Positions 29,906 to 39,694 are shown, counted from the stretch's first letter. The stretch: DNA of 64,000 nt from Nitrosococcus wardiae (GCF_004421105.1 NZ_CP038033.1:453659-517658), one strand, 5' to 3'. Translations and numbers: made by a program. Notes: a model not told the origin generated them from the sequence alone.

Positions 29906-30964
29906 TCATAGGTACTTATATCGAACTTGGGCAGCATGGAGGATTCTTTCCAATAGCTCGGCATAATGGTATCCGGCAAATCCCGCCATCAAATTCAACT
30001 TGCCATCCCAACACCAGGCAGGATTAGGATTGACCTCTAACAATTTAATTTCACCCTGGACATCGGTGCGGAAATCGAACCGGGCATAATCCCGGCAGCC
30101 TAGCCGCTCGAATAAAAACAGGCAATAACCCACCAAACGCTGGCGCAGATCCTCCTCTAGGGAGGCCTCGCGATATTTAATATCGGTCCAGTAAGGTGAT
30201 TGAGGATCGATTTTAGAAGCATAGGCCAGGATAGGAGGCAAGCGGCTGGCCACCAGCTTACTATAGTCCACCACCAGGATAGGCAATATCATAAAACCAG
30301 AGGCTGGGTTACCCAGTATGCCAACGCTGTATTCCTCGCCGGGCAAAAATTCTTGGATCAGCCGATCCCAGTTGGGAAATTCTATGGCGAGCTTGTTGAG
30401 ATAGGCACGGGCTTGCTGTTCGTCGTGGACCAGGGAGGCCTCGGTGATCCCCAAACTGCCATCTGCCCGGTTAGGTTTGATTAAAACAGGAAAATTTTGG
30501 GATACTGCTTCGTAGGGGTCATTGCAACCAACAAAAGTTTCGGCAGGCACAGGAATACCATGGGTTCTCGCCACCGACCGCACCAGGGACTTGTCATAGC
30601 ACATCCCAAGACAAGTGGGTCCTGCACCGCTATAGGGAATTCCAAGTATTTCCAGCAGTGCCGGGAGGTGGAGTTCCTGGCGAGCTTGGTTTTTATAGCC
30701 CGTATCACAAAAATTGAGGACAAAATCCGGGGGATCGGCGATGAGATTAGTCATCAACGTCGAATGGTTATCCAGGTAGGTAAACCGGTAACCTTGCAAT
30801 TCTCCCAAGGCCTCTTTAACTCTGTCCACCGCTTCTATATCCTCGGCACTAAAGCAGCTACCGATTTTGGACTCATCCGGCAAGCGTGGATCACCTAAAA
30901 TGACCGTGATATGAGGAAAAGGCAACTCCCTAGGGGGACAAAAATTATCCCTAATTGCAGACAT
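29906..30964 (-). CDS. D-alanine-D-alanine-ligase-like ATP-grasp enzyme
   Basis: A 352-residue ATP-grasp ligase of the Ddl/carboxylate-amine ligase superfamily. ATP-grasp features include GIPYSGAGPTCLGMCYDKSLVRSVARTHGIPVPAE and FPVLIKPNRADGSLGITEASLVHD. The hinge is IQEFLPGEEYSVGILG, and the metal-binding end is LLEVNPNPAWCWDG (E-x-N). The N terminus (PHITVILGDPRLPDESKIG) differs from housekeeping Ddl, and no cell-wall genes are nearby. I infer that it joins an amino acid or peptide to a carboxylate. It converges on the ATP-grasp/hydrolase pair, separated by the palindromic repeat. Confidence 0.85.
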   Translation of the reverse strand: MSAIRDNFCPPRELPFPHITVILGDPRLPDESKIGSCFSAEDIEAVDRVKEALGELQGYRFTYLDNHSTLMTNLIADPPDFVLNFCDTGYKNQARQELHLPALLEILGIPYSGAGPTCLGMCYDKSLVRSVARTHGIPVPAETFVGCNDPYEAVSQNFPVLIKPNRADGSLGITEASLVHDEQQARAYLNKLAIEFPNWDRLIQEFLPGEEYSVGILGNPASGFMILPILVVDYSKLVASRLPPILAYASKIDPQSPYWTDIKYREASLEEDLRQRLVGYCLFLFERLGCRDYARFDFRTDVQGEIKLLEVNPNPAWCWDGKLNLMAGFAGYHYAELLERILHAAQVRYKYL

Positions 30965-31066
30965 TTGGGTTCCTTAAATAGTTAATCGTGCGACCCTAAC
31001 CGGTTCTAGGATTACTTCGTTTAGCAACAAACTCCAGCCATTATTATCTCTCAAGGTCTTCCCATC

Positions 31067-31711
31067 ATGGTTAAGCAAGCCCGTGTAATAGGGAATGTCA
31101 TTCTTTTAGGTGCAATATGCAGTAGCCTATTATGGCTCCGGTGGAGGAATATTCCTACCCATTTAGACGCCCTTGTCCTGGGTATTTTGGGGGGGACTAT
31201 CCACGGAGGGTTTTATTGGCGGCGTTTATTCCATCGGATCACACGCCAAGATCGGCGCTTTGGACGGAATCGGATCTTTGTCCATTATTTGTCTCTATTC
31301 GAGCTACTATTAGCTGCTGCCACTTGGAGTCTTTATCTTCTTATTGCCCTGGCTCTTTTAGCACTGGCAGGTTTTCTCTTGGATCTCTTTTCCGGGCATT
31401 GGTGGAGCATCTTCATGGGGAGTTTCGGCACTACCGCAGCTCTGGTCTTGGGAGGCAATATTATTCGCTATGAGCGCCATAATGGAACGCTATATTACCA
31501 ATACGATAGCCGCTCTTGGCTCGGAGGAGAAGGACTGCTCTATCAAAGGGGAAAGGCGGTCCAACCCCTCACCCCCAAAGGCAAAATTATGATCAATGGG
31601 GAGTTATGGAATGCAGTCTCTCTAAATGGCGAAAATATCGAAGCCGGAGCATATGTGGAAGTGATTTCCCGGGAGGGCCTCACCCTCTATGTAGACAGTC
31701 TCCCCCAATAG
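31067..31711 (+). CDS. NfeD-like membrane protein
   Basis: A 214-residue protein. Four or so hydrophobic helices (about residues 8-25, 35-50, 85-115, 120-140) are followed by a soluble C-terminal beta domain of about 60 residues. The last domain, with GKIMINGELWNAVSLNGENIEAGAYVEVISREGLTLYV, matches the OB-fold of NfeD proteins, which usually partner stomatin-like proteins or ClpP-type proteases. No such partner gene is adjacent here. The region between the first and second helices is basic and His/Arg-rich. It starts 102 bp from the divergent ligase gene. Confidence 0.7.
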   Translation: MVKQARVIGNVILLGAICSSLLWLRWRNIPTHLDALVLGILGGTIHGGFYWRRLFHRITRQDRRFGRNRIFVHYLSLFELLLAAATWSLYLLIALALLALAGFLLDLFSGHWWSIFMGSFGTTAALVLGGNIIRYERHNGTLYYQYDSRSWLGGEGLLYQRGKAVQPLTPKGKIMINGELWNAVSLNGENIEAGAYVEVISREGLTLYVDSLPQ

Positions 31712-31719
31712 CGTTACTT

Positions 31720-33753
31720 TCAAGGTTTTCCAGTCAGCAAACGCCGATCGGCGCGTTGGAGTGCCTCGGGGGAACCATGCAAGATTAAGGCATCTTCAGC
31801 TTCAATACGCATTTCCGGCGTCGGATTAGCCTTTCTAATCCCCTGGCGACGCACGGCAGTCACGGTAACCCCATGGCGACCCAGGGCGAGTTCCTGTAAT
31901 GTACGCCCTACGGCATATCCCCCTTGGGGGACTCGAAAAACTTGCAACCGCTCGCGCCGACGGGGAGAGCGGCGGCCATGAAAAAAAGTCCGCAATAAAC
32001 TATAGCGGTCGGACCGAACCTCGGTGCTACGTCTGAGTACTCTTCTAATCGGAACGCCAAGCAACAGCAAAATATGAGCGGCTAGGGTCAGACTAGCTTC
32101 CAAAGCATCGGGGATCACTTCTGTAGCGCCAGCATTCAAAAGTTCTTCTAAATGGGTATCGTCTATAGTTCGCACTAAAATAGAGATATCCGGCCGGGAA
32201 GCATGGATATGACCTAGAGCCTTCAGCGCCGAGCGCGTATCATTAAAGGTGACAACCACAGCCTGGGCCCGCTCTAGCCCCGCGGCATGCAGTATATGTT
32301 CACGAGTCACATCGCCATAGCTGACCGGCTCGCCTGCCTCAGCGGCAGCCCGTACTCGATAAGGATCCAAGTCCACGGCGATATAGGGAAAATTCTCTTC
32401 GGCCAGAAATCGCCCAATATTCTGACCCACACGGCCGTAACCGCAGAGGATAATATGGGATTCTAAACCCTTCGCCGTTTCCGCCACTTGTTGTGCAATA
32501 CCGGTGCGCATTCGCTGGAGACTGCCGGCAAAAAAGTATTCAGCTAGCGTCGTATTAAATCGGATCAACACCGGCGCTACGGTCATGCTCAACAGCACAG
32601 CGCTCAATATCACTTGCCCAACAGCCCCCCCCAATAATCCCACATCCAGGGCTAGAAACAGGATGACGAGGCTAAATTCCCCCCCTTGTGCAAGGACGAT
32701 ACCTACCCGTAATGCCGTACTGGCAGGTAAATGGCTTGCTTTGGCCAGCCCCGCAATCACCCCCCCCTTTACCAATATCAGGCCGGTAGCCAACAAGACC
32801 GCTGCTGGCCAAACCTGGACTAGAACTTTCAGATCCACGAGCATGCCCATGGTAATAAAAAATAAGCCCAATAAGACGTCTTGGAAGGGGCGAATATCCG
32901 CTTCAACCTGATGCCTGAATTCCGTCTCCCCTAATACCATTCCCGCCATGAATCCTCCCAGCATTAGGGATAACCCTGCCTCTTGTCCAAACCAAGCCGC
33001 CCCCAGGCTCACCAGGAGCACGGCCAACATGAACAGCTCTGGAGAATGGAGCGAGGCAATATAACGAAAAAATGGCCGTACACCCCAACGCCCTAAAAAG
33101 AGCAAAATAAAAAATACGCCAGCCCCCTGGGCCAAGACCGCCACCATGTCCGAAAAACGCAGCCAGGGGGTTCCTTCCGCCAATATCGGCAAAATCAACA
33201 ACAGGACGATTGCGGCCAGATCTTGAAACAACAAAATGCCCACTGCCGTATGGCCCAGCCGAGTGTGGATTTCTGTTTGTTCAACCAGTTGCCGGCATAC
33301 GATAGCGGTCGAAGACATTGCAAGCGCTACTCCCACGGCAAATGCCGCCGCCGGCTGGAGGCCAAAGACACCAGCCGCCACCCCTATTACCAGGGTCGTC
33401 AGCCCCAATTGCATCCCTCCCAGACCCAATACCGTAGTTTTGTCTGCCAATAAGCGAGGGAGGGAGAACTCCAGGCCAATAGTGAACATTAAAAAAATCA
33501 CCCCTAGTTCTCCCAATCGATGTATCGCTTCTAGGTCTTGCACCCATCCCAGTGCATGGGGCCCGACAATGACTCCCACTAGTAAATAGCCGACGATAGG
33601 GGATAAGCGAGCCCGCTGGATCAACCCAACGACCACAAGAGCAGTGCCCAGAAGAATTAAGATATTATCGATTAGCAATTGTCTTGCCGGTTTGCTCGCT
33701 AGAGGTGATAAGAAATTTAAGTGGCCCAAAGCAATGACAAAACCGCCGCCCAA
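31720..33753 (-). CDS. CPA2-family cation:proton antiporter with TrkA domains (KefB/YbaL type)
   Basis: A 677-residue protein. The first 390 residues form a Na+/H+-exchanger domain of about 12 helices (SPIVGYLLVGVIVGPHALGW, GVIFLMFTIGLEFSLPRL, ALAMSSTAIVCRQL, LLFQDLAAI). A TrkA-N domain with the Rossmann loop GYGRVGQNIGRFL (about 420-540) and a TrkA-C domain near the C terminus (VGRTLQELALGRHGVTVTAV) follow. It likely moves K+ or Na+ against protons under nucleotide control. The start is uncertain: the frame opens with a TTG at 33753 and there is no ATG before the first helix. It converges on the NfeD-like gene with 8 bp between. Confidence 0.92.
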   Translation of the reverse strand: MGGGFVIALGHLNFLSPLASKPARQLLIDNILILLGTALVVVGLIQRARLSPIVGYLLVGVIVGPHALGWVQDLEAIHRLGELGVIFLMFTIGLEFSLPRLLADKTTVLGLGGMQLGLTTLVIGVAAGVFGLQPAAAFAVGVALAMSSTAIVCRQLVEQTEIHTRLGHTAVGILLFQDLAAIVLLLILPILAEGTPWLRFSDMVAVLAQGAGVFFILLFLGRWGVRPFFRYIASLHSPELFMLAVLLVSLGAAWFGQEAGLSLMLGGFMAGMVLGETEFRHQVEADIRPFQDVLLGLFFITMGMLVDLKVLVQVWPAAVLLATGLILVKGGVIAGLAKASHLPASTALRVGIVLAQGGEFSLVILFLALDVGLLGGAVGQVILSAVLLSMTVAPVLIRFNTTLAEYFFAGSLQRMRTGIAQQVAETAKGLESHIILCGYGRVGQNIGRFLAEENFPYIAVDLDPYRVRAAAEAGEPVSYGDVTREHILHAAGLERAQAVVVTFNDTRSALKALGHIHASRPDISILVRTIDDTHLEELLNAGATEVIPDALEASLTLAAHILLLLGVPIRRVLRRSTEVRSDRYSLLRTFFHGRRSPRRRERLQVFRVPQGGYAVGRTLQELALGRHGVTVTAVRRQGIRKANPTPEMRIEAEDALILHGSPEALQRADRRLLTGKP

Positions 33754-33921
33754 CTATTGCCCAAGGAACCCAAAATATTAGACCGACGGCCTATGGGTTT
33801 ATTTCCGTCTTTTTCAACCCATTCTCCCCATTGTAATTTGTCGGCTATACTTTTGCCCAAAAGGAATTGGTGATCTTTTATAGGGCTAAGTCAGCAAGCT
33901 AACGCAAATGGCTCATAACGT

Positions 33922-33935
33922 GTTATAAATATAAC
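33922..33935 (+). promoter_or_regulatory. AT-rich palindrome near the phhB promoter
   Basis: GTTATA-AA-TATAAC is a perfect palindrome overlapping a TATAAA -10-like hexamer, 28 bp before the phhB ATG. It could be an operator or simply the AT-rich core of the promoter. Confidence 0.3.
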
Positions 33936-33962
33936 TCATTAACAACTATTTAAGGTGTCAGA

Positions 33963-34304
33963 ATGGAAGATTTATCCACGATGCAATGCGAGGCCTGTGA
34001 TGCAGGGGCGCCCCAGGTGACAGAAGCAGAAATCCGGGAACTTCATCCGCAAGTGCCTGAGTGGAAAGTTATTGAAGAAAATAATATCCGTCGCCTGCAA
34101 CGGATTTTTAAATTTAGCAATTTTGCTGAAGCACTGGACTTTACCAATAAAATTGGAGCCCTAGCAGAAAAGGTAGGACATCACCCTGCTATTTTAACGG
34201 AGTATGGACAAGTGACTGTGAGCTGGTGGTCCCATAAAATTAAAGGGCTTCATAAAAATGATTTCATTATGGCAGCTAAAACAGATCAATTGCTGCAGTA
34301 TTAA
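33963..34304 (+). CDS. phhB: pterin-4a-carbinolamine dehydratase
   Basis: Recycles the pterin cofactor after phenylalanine hydroxylation, or acts in other pterin metabolism. The 113-residue protein has the family motif [23 protein letters not shown] (His-His-Pro then Tyr and Val) and a C-terminal [17 protein letters not shown] short Cys-containing N-terminal stretch, [11 protein letters not shown], is typical of the bacterial group. No phenylalanine hydroxylase gene is in the window. The last 29 bp overlap the convergent YdjM-like gene. Confidence 0.94.
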   Translation: MEDLSTMQCEACDAGAPQVTEAEIRELHPQVPEWKVIEENNIRRLQRIFKFSNFAEALDFTNKIGALAEKVGHHPAILTEYGQVTVSWWSHKIKGLHKNDFIMAAKTDQLLQY

Positions 34305-35007
34305 ACCACCCCTCTACGGGAAACAGCCGCTCAACGAATAACTGCTGTACACGAGAATTGAAGATAAAAGCTAAAAAATCATCTATAGGGGGGGCTAAAT
34401 AAAACAAAGCCCCTGTTAGCAAATAGAGCAACCCGGTCTTTAAGGGGGCGCGGAAACTGCCCAAGTTCAGCGCGGTACCAAAAGAGCGCTTCACGCTTAC
34501 CCCCATCAGATCTACACTGTATAGCTCATCCAAGACTAAGTGAGTCAGAAAACCTAAAAACACAAACGTGCCACAGAGCCAAGCATTGAGCACCGGTACC
34601 TCAAGTGCCTGCACCGCAAGCACCACGGTTCCTAACGAAAAAAACAAAGCCGCAGGAATAGAATGAATAAGACCTCGGTGAACAGTCAACTGAGTAAACA
34701 GGGAAAATATCCCGTAGCGGATAATAATAAAAGAAGCACCCCATAAAAGAACTAATTCTATAAGAGAGTAATGGGCCCCCAAGTATAAAACCAAGAAAAA
34801 ACCAGTTATGACCCCAAGCACATTAAATGTCCAGCGAACGGGTATGGAACTATCAGAATCAATGTCAGGAAGCATCCCTCCAACCACACCTAAGACAAAA
34901 TAGGTCATCAGTATCTGTGCCGGGAAAGTATGTGTCATCATAAGCACAGTAGCCCCGATGCCGCTTACTGCCGCCGCACCAATCATATGGGTATTAAAGT
35001 CTGCCAT
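34276..35007 (-). CDS. YdjM/DUF457-type membrane-bound metal-dependent hydrolase
   Basis: A 243-residue multi-helix membrane protein of the YdjM/YfhO family. Conserved polar motifs between helices are [12 protein letters not shown] at the start, [11 protein letters not shown] (about residue 44), [11 protein letters not shown] (about 110) and [13 protein letters not shown] (about 160). These Asp/His residues probably bind metal. E. coli YdjM is SOS-controlled, but I see no LexA box here. MADF is the usual family N terminus, so the start is secure. It begins only 8 bp from the divergent DUF1499 gene. Confidence 0.88.
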   Translation of the reverse strand: MADFNTHMIGAAAVSGIGATVLMMTHTFPAQILMTYFVLGVVGGMLPDIDSDSSIPVRWTFNVLGVITGFFLVLYLGAHYSLIELVLLWGASFIIIRYGIFSLFTQLTVHRGLIHSIPAALFFSLGTVVLAVQALEVPVLNAWLCGTFVFLGFLTHLVLDELYSVDLMGVSVKRSFGTALNLGSFRAPLKTGLLYLLTGALFYLAPPIDDFLAFIFNSRVQQLFVERLFPVEGWFNTAAIDLF

Positions 35008-35015
35008 CGCGAATC

Positions 35016-35819
35016 ATGATTAAAATGAAAAAAGATACCGTTAAAAATCAACATTCCTCGCCACATCCCCTGGACCGGATTGCTTTTTTGGGGATTACGA
35101 TTGCTATTCTAAGCGCATTAGCAGCAGCCTTATCAGGATTCGGGCATCGTCTAGGCTGGTGGCACTTTGCGACTGGCTTCTCAGTCCTGCGTTGGACAGC
35201 TCTCGGTGCGCTAACCGGTATTGTCTTCTCCTTGTGGGGCGCTTTCCGTACCCGACCAGGACGACAGCGGAGGGGATTTTGGCCGGCTTTGCTAGGGCTT
35301 ACACTCAGCTTGGTAGTGCTCTCCATTCCCCTCTACTGGCTGTTCATTGCACGCTCGGTGCCCCCCATCCACGATATCACCACTGACACCCAGAATCCGC
35401 CCGCTTTTTCAGTGCTTCTTCCCCTCCGTGCCGATGCTCCTAACCCCTCTCATTACGGGGGCATTAATATTGCTGCCCAGCAACAAGAAGCCTATCCAGA
35501 AATTAAACCTCTTCGCCTACCACTCAATAGTCAAGCCGCACTTGATAAGGCATTAGCTGTTGCCCATAGCTTAGGGTGGAAGGTAATAGGAGTCGAATCC
35601 CAGAAAACGAAAGGGGGCAGTATCCGCCTCGAAGCTACCGATACAACATTCTGGTTTGGCTTTATCGATGACATCGTCGTTCGCATTACGCCACTTGACC
35701 AGGGTTCTAAAATTGATGTGCGCTCCGTTTCCCGGGTAGGCCGCAGTGATGTAGGCACCAATGCACGTCGAATTCGCGCTTTCTTAACGACACTAAAAGA
35801 GCGTGCAGCAATAAAATGA
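35016..35819 (+). CDS. DUF1499 membrane protein
   Basis: A 267-residue protein: three membrane helices in the first 120 residues, then a soluble DUF1499 domain (about 125-262). Family features are PSHYGGINIAAQQQEAYPEIKPL, ATDTTFWFGFIDDIVVRI and DVRSVSRVGRSDVGTNARRIRAFL. Function unknown. ATG 35016 and ATG 35025 are both possible starts. Either way its promoter must lie inside the neighbouring divergent gene. Confidence 0.87.
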   Translation: MIKMKKDTVKNQHSSPHPLDRIAFLGITIAILSALAAALSGFGHRLGWWHFATGFSVLRWTALGALTGIVFSLWGAFRTRPGRQRRGFWPALLGLTLSLVVLSIPLYWLFIARSVPPIHDITTDTQNPPAFSVLLPLRADAPNPSHYGGINIAAQQQEAYPEIKPLRLPLNSQAALDKALAVAHSLGWKVIGVESQKTKGGSIRLEATDTTFWFGFIDDIVVRITPLDQGSKIDVRSVSRVGRSDVGTNARRIRAFLTTLKERAAIK

Positions 35820-35881
35820 CAAAAAAGAACCGGCTAAAATTTATAGCACTTACCGTTTAAATAGAGCAACGGTTTGGCCGG

Positions 35882-38800
35882 TTATTCCATTGCTCTGAGA
35901 AGTTGGGGAGGCTCTATGCCGTATCCCTGAGCGAAATCAACTCCAATTTCTTGGAGTTTTGCCAAAACAGCCTTGTTTTCCACATACTCAGCAATGACCT
36001 TCTTACCCATGAAGTGACCAATTTCATTAATAGATTTGACAACTGCATAATCACTAGGGTTAGTGGCTATATCTTTCACAAATGTCCCATCGATCTTAAG
36101 ATAATCCACTGGGAGGTTTTTCAGATAGGAATAGGAGGACAAGCCACTGCCAAAATCATCTAGCGAGAAATGGCAGCCGAGGGCTTTCATTTCCTGAATA
36201 AATCGAGCGGAGCTAGAGAGGCTTGCCACACCAGCAGTTTCTGTGGCCTCAAAGCAGACTCTGTGGGGGGGAGCACCTGTTCTATGAAATTCACGCTTGA
36301 CAAATTCTGCTAACTTCTCATCACTTAGGGATTGCCCCGAGAGATTGATGGCCACCCCCCCCAGCTGCTCTAGCCTCTCCCCGTGATCAGCCATCCATTG
36401 GAGTACAGATTGAACCACCCACCGATCGATAGTCGCCATTCGATGATAGAACTCTGCCGTCTGAATAAATTCACCGGCAGCAATCCATTGCCCATTTTGG
36501 CCCCGGAAGCGCAGTAAGATCTCATAATGCGGTTCCATTTCTGAATGACTCGCAATAGGTGTAATCCGCTGACACCATAACTGTAAGCGGTTATCTTCCA
36601 ATACTTCACCAATTCTTGCAACCCACTCCACCATGCTATGGCGACGGACAAACTCTGCATCATCAAGCTCGCAAACGCGAATCCGGTTTCTTCCCGCCTC
36701 CTTTGCTTTCGTACAAGCGGTCTCTACCCGTTGCAACAAAATGGCGGCATCCCGATTCTGATCGGAGACCGCCACCAAACCAATACTGACACCCACGGAA
36801 AGGCGTTTGTTATTCCAAGCTAGCTGATAGTTTTCAATGGCAATTCGCTGTTTCTCTGCAACCTTGTAGCCTTCGCCTAGGGAACATTGGATTAACAACA
36901 CCCCAAATTCGTTATCTCCTAAACGAGCCAGAATGCCTCGATCCGCCACAAATTGTGCCAGCAACTGGGCAATTTCTTTCAATAACGCATCCCCTGCCTC
37001 ATAACCACAGGTGCTATTAATAATTTTCAACTGATCTAGATCCAAGTAGAGTAAAACATGCTGGTGATGCTCGTGCTTTGCCCGAGCTAAGGCATGATTG
37101 ACTCGTTTTTCGAATTCTTTGCGGTTAATCAACCCGGTGAGAGGATCATGGGTCGCTTCATAGGCAATATGATTATGGAATTTTTGGAGAACCGCATACT
37201 GCGCCCGATCTAAAAGAGGCACATTAGCATCTTCCAGTAGGGTCGCTGTTCCGCGGCGAAGCTGCATCGCAACTTCATTAAGACTCAGGGTGGCCGCTTT
37301 CTTACCTTTCGTATCCACAAAAACAAAGGTAGTAAAATCTTCAGCCACCCATACCAACTGCAAGCGTCGTGGGCGACCTTGGCGATCGGTAAACTGTACC
37401 CAAGAATTTAAGGGCAACCGCTTGGCGCGATTCACCCAACTTTGGGAATCCTCATCTCTGCCTTCCATGGTAGGGGCTTGAGGGCCCAAAACTTTACCAC
37501 GGGTTATCTCTGCCTTTACCTCCGGTTGTGTTTCAGCGATCATCCGTCTGTGTTTTTTTAACTGTTGCTGAGCCTGGTAGCTTTGAACGACCTGAGCGAT
37601 ATTACTGGAAATGGACTGGGTACGCTGCCCAAAGAGCCGTTTAAGCTCCTCTAAAACTTTATAAAAAATGTCAACATTATGCTCAAAATCGTGGGCAATA
37701 TAATTCACAAGATGATCGATTTTGGCCTCAAATTGGGCATCAACTTCATCACGCTCCTTGTTAGGAGGGATTTCAAGCTGCGCCAGCAGATTAAGAATCT
37801 GCCGTGCAGGATGATTTCCTTCATCTAAAAAGGCTTTGTCCAGGATGGCCAGCCGCAATAGGGGGATTTCCAACTGCCTAATCCAGGTCCTGGCATTCTC
37901 CGGCAAGGCTTTGTCTTCAAGAATAGAGACCAGCAGATTACCCACAATTTCTATGAGATCGTGGGCCTCACTGCTGGGAGGCTCATTGCGAACAGTACGT
38001 TCCTGATGGGTTATCTTTGATGATAGCTGTGCTAGCCAATCAGTAACCCTATCCTCATTACCAGTATTTGCCTTGTGATCAGGGCTAAAATTCGCAAGCA
38101 CCTCAAGCAAATCCTCTTCCCTTTTCAATAATCCGGCAGGAGTATAGCCTCCTCTGCGTTGTCCATGCAGTTTATACAATCCAAGTAATTCTCGAGTCAC
38201 CCTGTAAGCCTCGGCGGCAGCAAGAGTAGGGGCAGGGTCCTGGGAACGATCAAGGCTAAAAGCTTCCTGGGGCACTGGTTTTTGAGCCGGGGATGGAGGT
38301 GCCTCGGGGGTAATTCTGCCCCTGGATGGAGTTTTCTGTCCACTAGGCGGAGAAGAAGGATCTCCCTGAGGTGTAACTGGCTGTTCGCTAAATGATGATG
38401 CTCTATTTTGAGCGCTCTGGCCCTGAGGGATAGTAAATTTCCGCTCTAGTGATGGCAGAATACCTTCCGCCTTTAACAGCCCATTTAAATTATTATATAG
38501 CACACCCAATTTATCCTCAGCAGCCTTCTTAAATACCTTGTAGATACACTGCTTGATATAATGCCCTATTTCTAAGCTTCGGATTGCACCTTGCAATGCA
38601 CGGCAAATAGCCCTTGGGCCTACAGGGTTGTTCTCTTTATCAACGGAAATCCCCATGAGACGAGCAAAGCGCTTTTCAATCTCGAACAACAGATCAGCAT
38701 AACAAGCCTCCATTTTCGATACGGCTTCAGCAATCGCCAACCAATCTTCAAATTCCTCCTTATCGACAACGGCAAGCTTGGAGGATTCGGCCTGATTTTC

Positions 38801-39490
38801 CTGCGCAGATAAAGCGTCCCTTGCAGTAGCGCCTAAATCATCTAGCTGGGCTAAGAGGGTTTTTTGCCATTTTTCCTCCACCTGCTGGCGATGGCCTTTT
38901 ATTTCTTCAATCGCCTCAAGATAGAAAGTCTGCTCCAAATTATTTTCTGCATCCCTGGCACAAAGAAATAGGGTTTCATCCAGTTGCTCAAAAAAATCCT
39001 TTAAAATTATAGGGAAATAATCTGCCATTTGCTTCCGACAAGCTTCTACAAGAGCATTATTCCCTTGCCTGTTTTTTTTCTCACTGGAGGAACGGGTTTG
39101 TTTTGGCCCCAATTTGGGTTGAGGGGGTGTTCGCCGCGATTGGGCGGTAAGGTAATGAAGGGCTTGCAGCACCGCAGGTCCCGTTTCAGAAAAGGCTGCC
39201 CCAATTCCCCCTTCAGAGACCCGGACTATACGCATGTTGAGGGAAAAATCCTTATTGCCCACAGAAATTGAACAAGAAAAATGAACGGTGATTATTTCAC
39301 CCGTATGTTCTCGTAGCTGGATATAAGTGGCTTGAGGATCTCTAGGCACGAGGAAAAAACCGCCCAGACAAAAATCTCGGATTTCCACATCACACCGCAC
39401 AAATCGTGCACTGCTGAGATAGGCATCTATTTGTATGGGCTGGCGCGGAAAGGCCCGGCGATTTAACTTACTCCCCTGCGGTGTATACAT
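35882..39490 (-). CDS. PilZ-DUF1631-GGDEF-EAL cyclic-di-GMP protein
   Basis: A 1202-residue protein. A PilZ domain comes first (about residues 10-115, NRRAFPRQPIQIDA), then a long DUF1631 helical region (about 145-720). A GGDEF domain (about 780-930) and an EAL domain (about 950-1195) end it. The cyclase signature is changed: the loop reads RLGDNEFGVLL where active enzymes have GGDEF, so cyclase activity is doubtful. The EAL domain keeps its catalytic acidic residues (YEILLR, CFEATETAG, DDFGSGLSSYSYLK, VIAEYVEN), so I expect a phosphodiesterase regulated by c-di-GMP and perhaps GTP. A Pro-rich linker lies near residues 365-420. Monocistronic. Confidence 0.9.
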   Translation of the reverse strand: MYTPQGSKLNRRAFPRQPIQIDAYLSSARFVRCDVEIRDFCLGGFFLVPRDPQATYIQLREHTGEIITVHFSCSISVGNKDFSLNMRIVRVSEGGIGAAFSETGPAVLQALHYLTAQSRRTPPQPKLGPKQTRSSSEKKNRQGNNALVEACRKQMADYFPIILKDFFEQLDETLFLCARDAENNLEQTFYLEAIEEIKGHRQQVEEKWQKTLLAQLDDLGATARDALSAQENQAESSKLAVVDKEEFEDWLAIAEAVSKMEACYADLLFEIEKRFARLMGISVDKENNPVGPRAICRALQGAIRSLEIGHYIKQCIYKVFKKAAEDKLGVLYNNLNGLLKAEGILPSLERKFTIPQGQSAQNRASSFSEQPVTPQGDPSSPPSGQKTPSRGRITPEAPPSPAQKPVPQEAFSLDRSQDPAPTLAAAEAYRVTRELLGLYKLHGQRRGGYTPAGLLKREEDLLEVLANFSPDHKANTGNEDRVTDWLAQLSSKITHQERTVRNEPPSSEAHDLIEIVGNLLVSILEDKALPENARTWIRQLEIPLLRLAILDKAFLDEGNHPARQILNLLAQLEIPPNKERDEVDAQFEAKIDHLVNYIAHDFEHNVDIFYKVLEELKRLFGQRTQSISSNIAQVVQSYQAQQQLKKHRRMIAETQPEVKAEITRGKVLGPQAPTMEGRDEDSQSWVNRAKRLPLNSWVQFTDRQGRPRRLQLVWVAEDFTTFVFVDTKGKKAATLSLNEVAMQLRRGTATLLEDANVPLLDRAQYAVLQKFHNHIAYEATHDPLTGLINRKEFEKRVNHALARAKHEHHQHVLLYLDLDQLKIINSTCGYEAGDALLKEIAQLLAQFVADRGILARLGDNEFGVLLIQCSLGEGYKVAEKQRIAIENYQLAWNNKRLSVGVSIGLVAVSDQNRDAAILLQRVETACTKAKEAGRNRIRVCELDDAEFVRRHSMVEWVARIGEVLEDNRLQLWCQRITPIASHSEMEPHYEILLRFRGQNGQWIAAGEFIQTAEFYHRMATIDRWVVQSVLQWMADHGERLEQLGGVAINLSGQSLSDEKLAEFVKREFHRTGAPPHRVCFEATETAGVASLSSSARFIQEMKALGCHFSLDDFGSGLSSYSYLKNLPVDYLKIDGTFVKDIATNPSDYAVVKSINEIGHFMGKKVIAEYVENKAVLAKLQEIGVDFAQGYGIEPPQLLRAME

Positions 39491-39694
39491 ACTTTTTAAC
39501 TTAATTTAAATACCTATGGCTAAAGGAAGGCACTCTAAAATACCCTAGGGATATCGACCGTAGCTAGCCACTCCTTTAATGAGCCGATATCCGGAGTTCA
39601 CCCGATTTTTATCACCTCCAATAGTCTGCCTCATCTCAATGGGTTTGCTAGGCTTGTGGGTTTCGCACACCTTCCCTATAAAAACACTTAGGAC

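Noticed and set aside
29731-30027. 98-codon open frame across the palindromic repeat
   Set aside because: It runs through the repeat and into the end of the ligase gene in antisense, with no coding character.
32625-32767. C8 tracts inside the CPA2 antiporter gene (32625-32632, 32760-32767) as phase-variation sites
   Set aside because: Eight-base G/C runs occur in several ordinary genes of this window (also near 23115, 36355 and 40983), so they are background here. Only the 9-10 base runs were kept.
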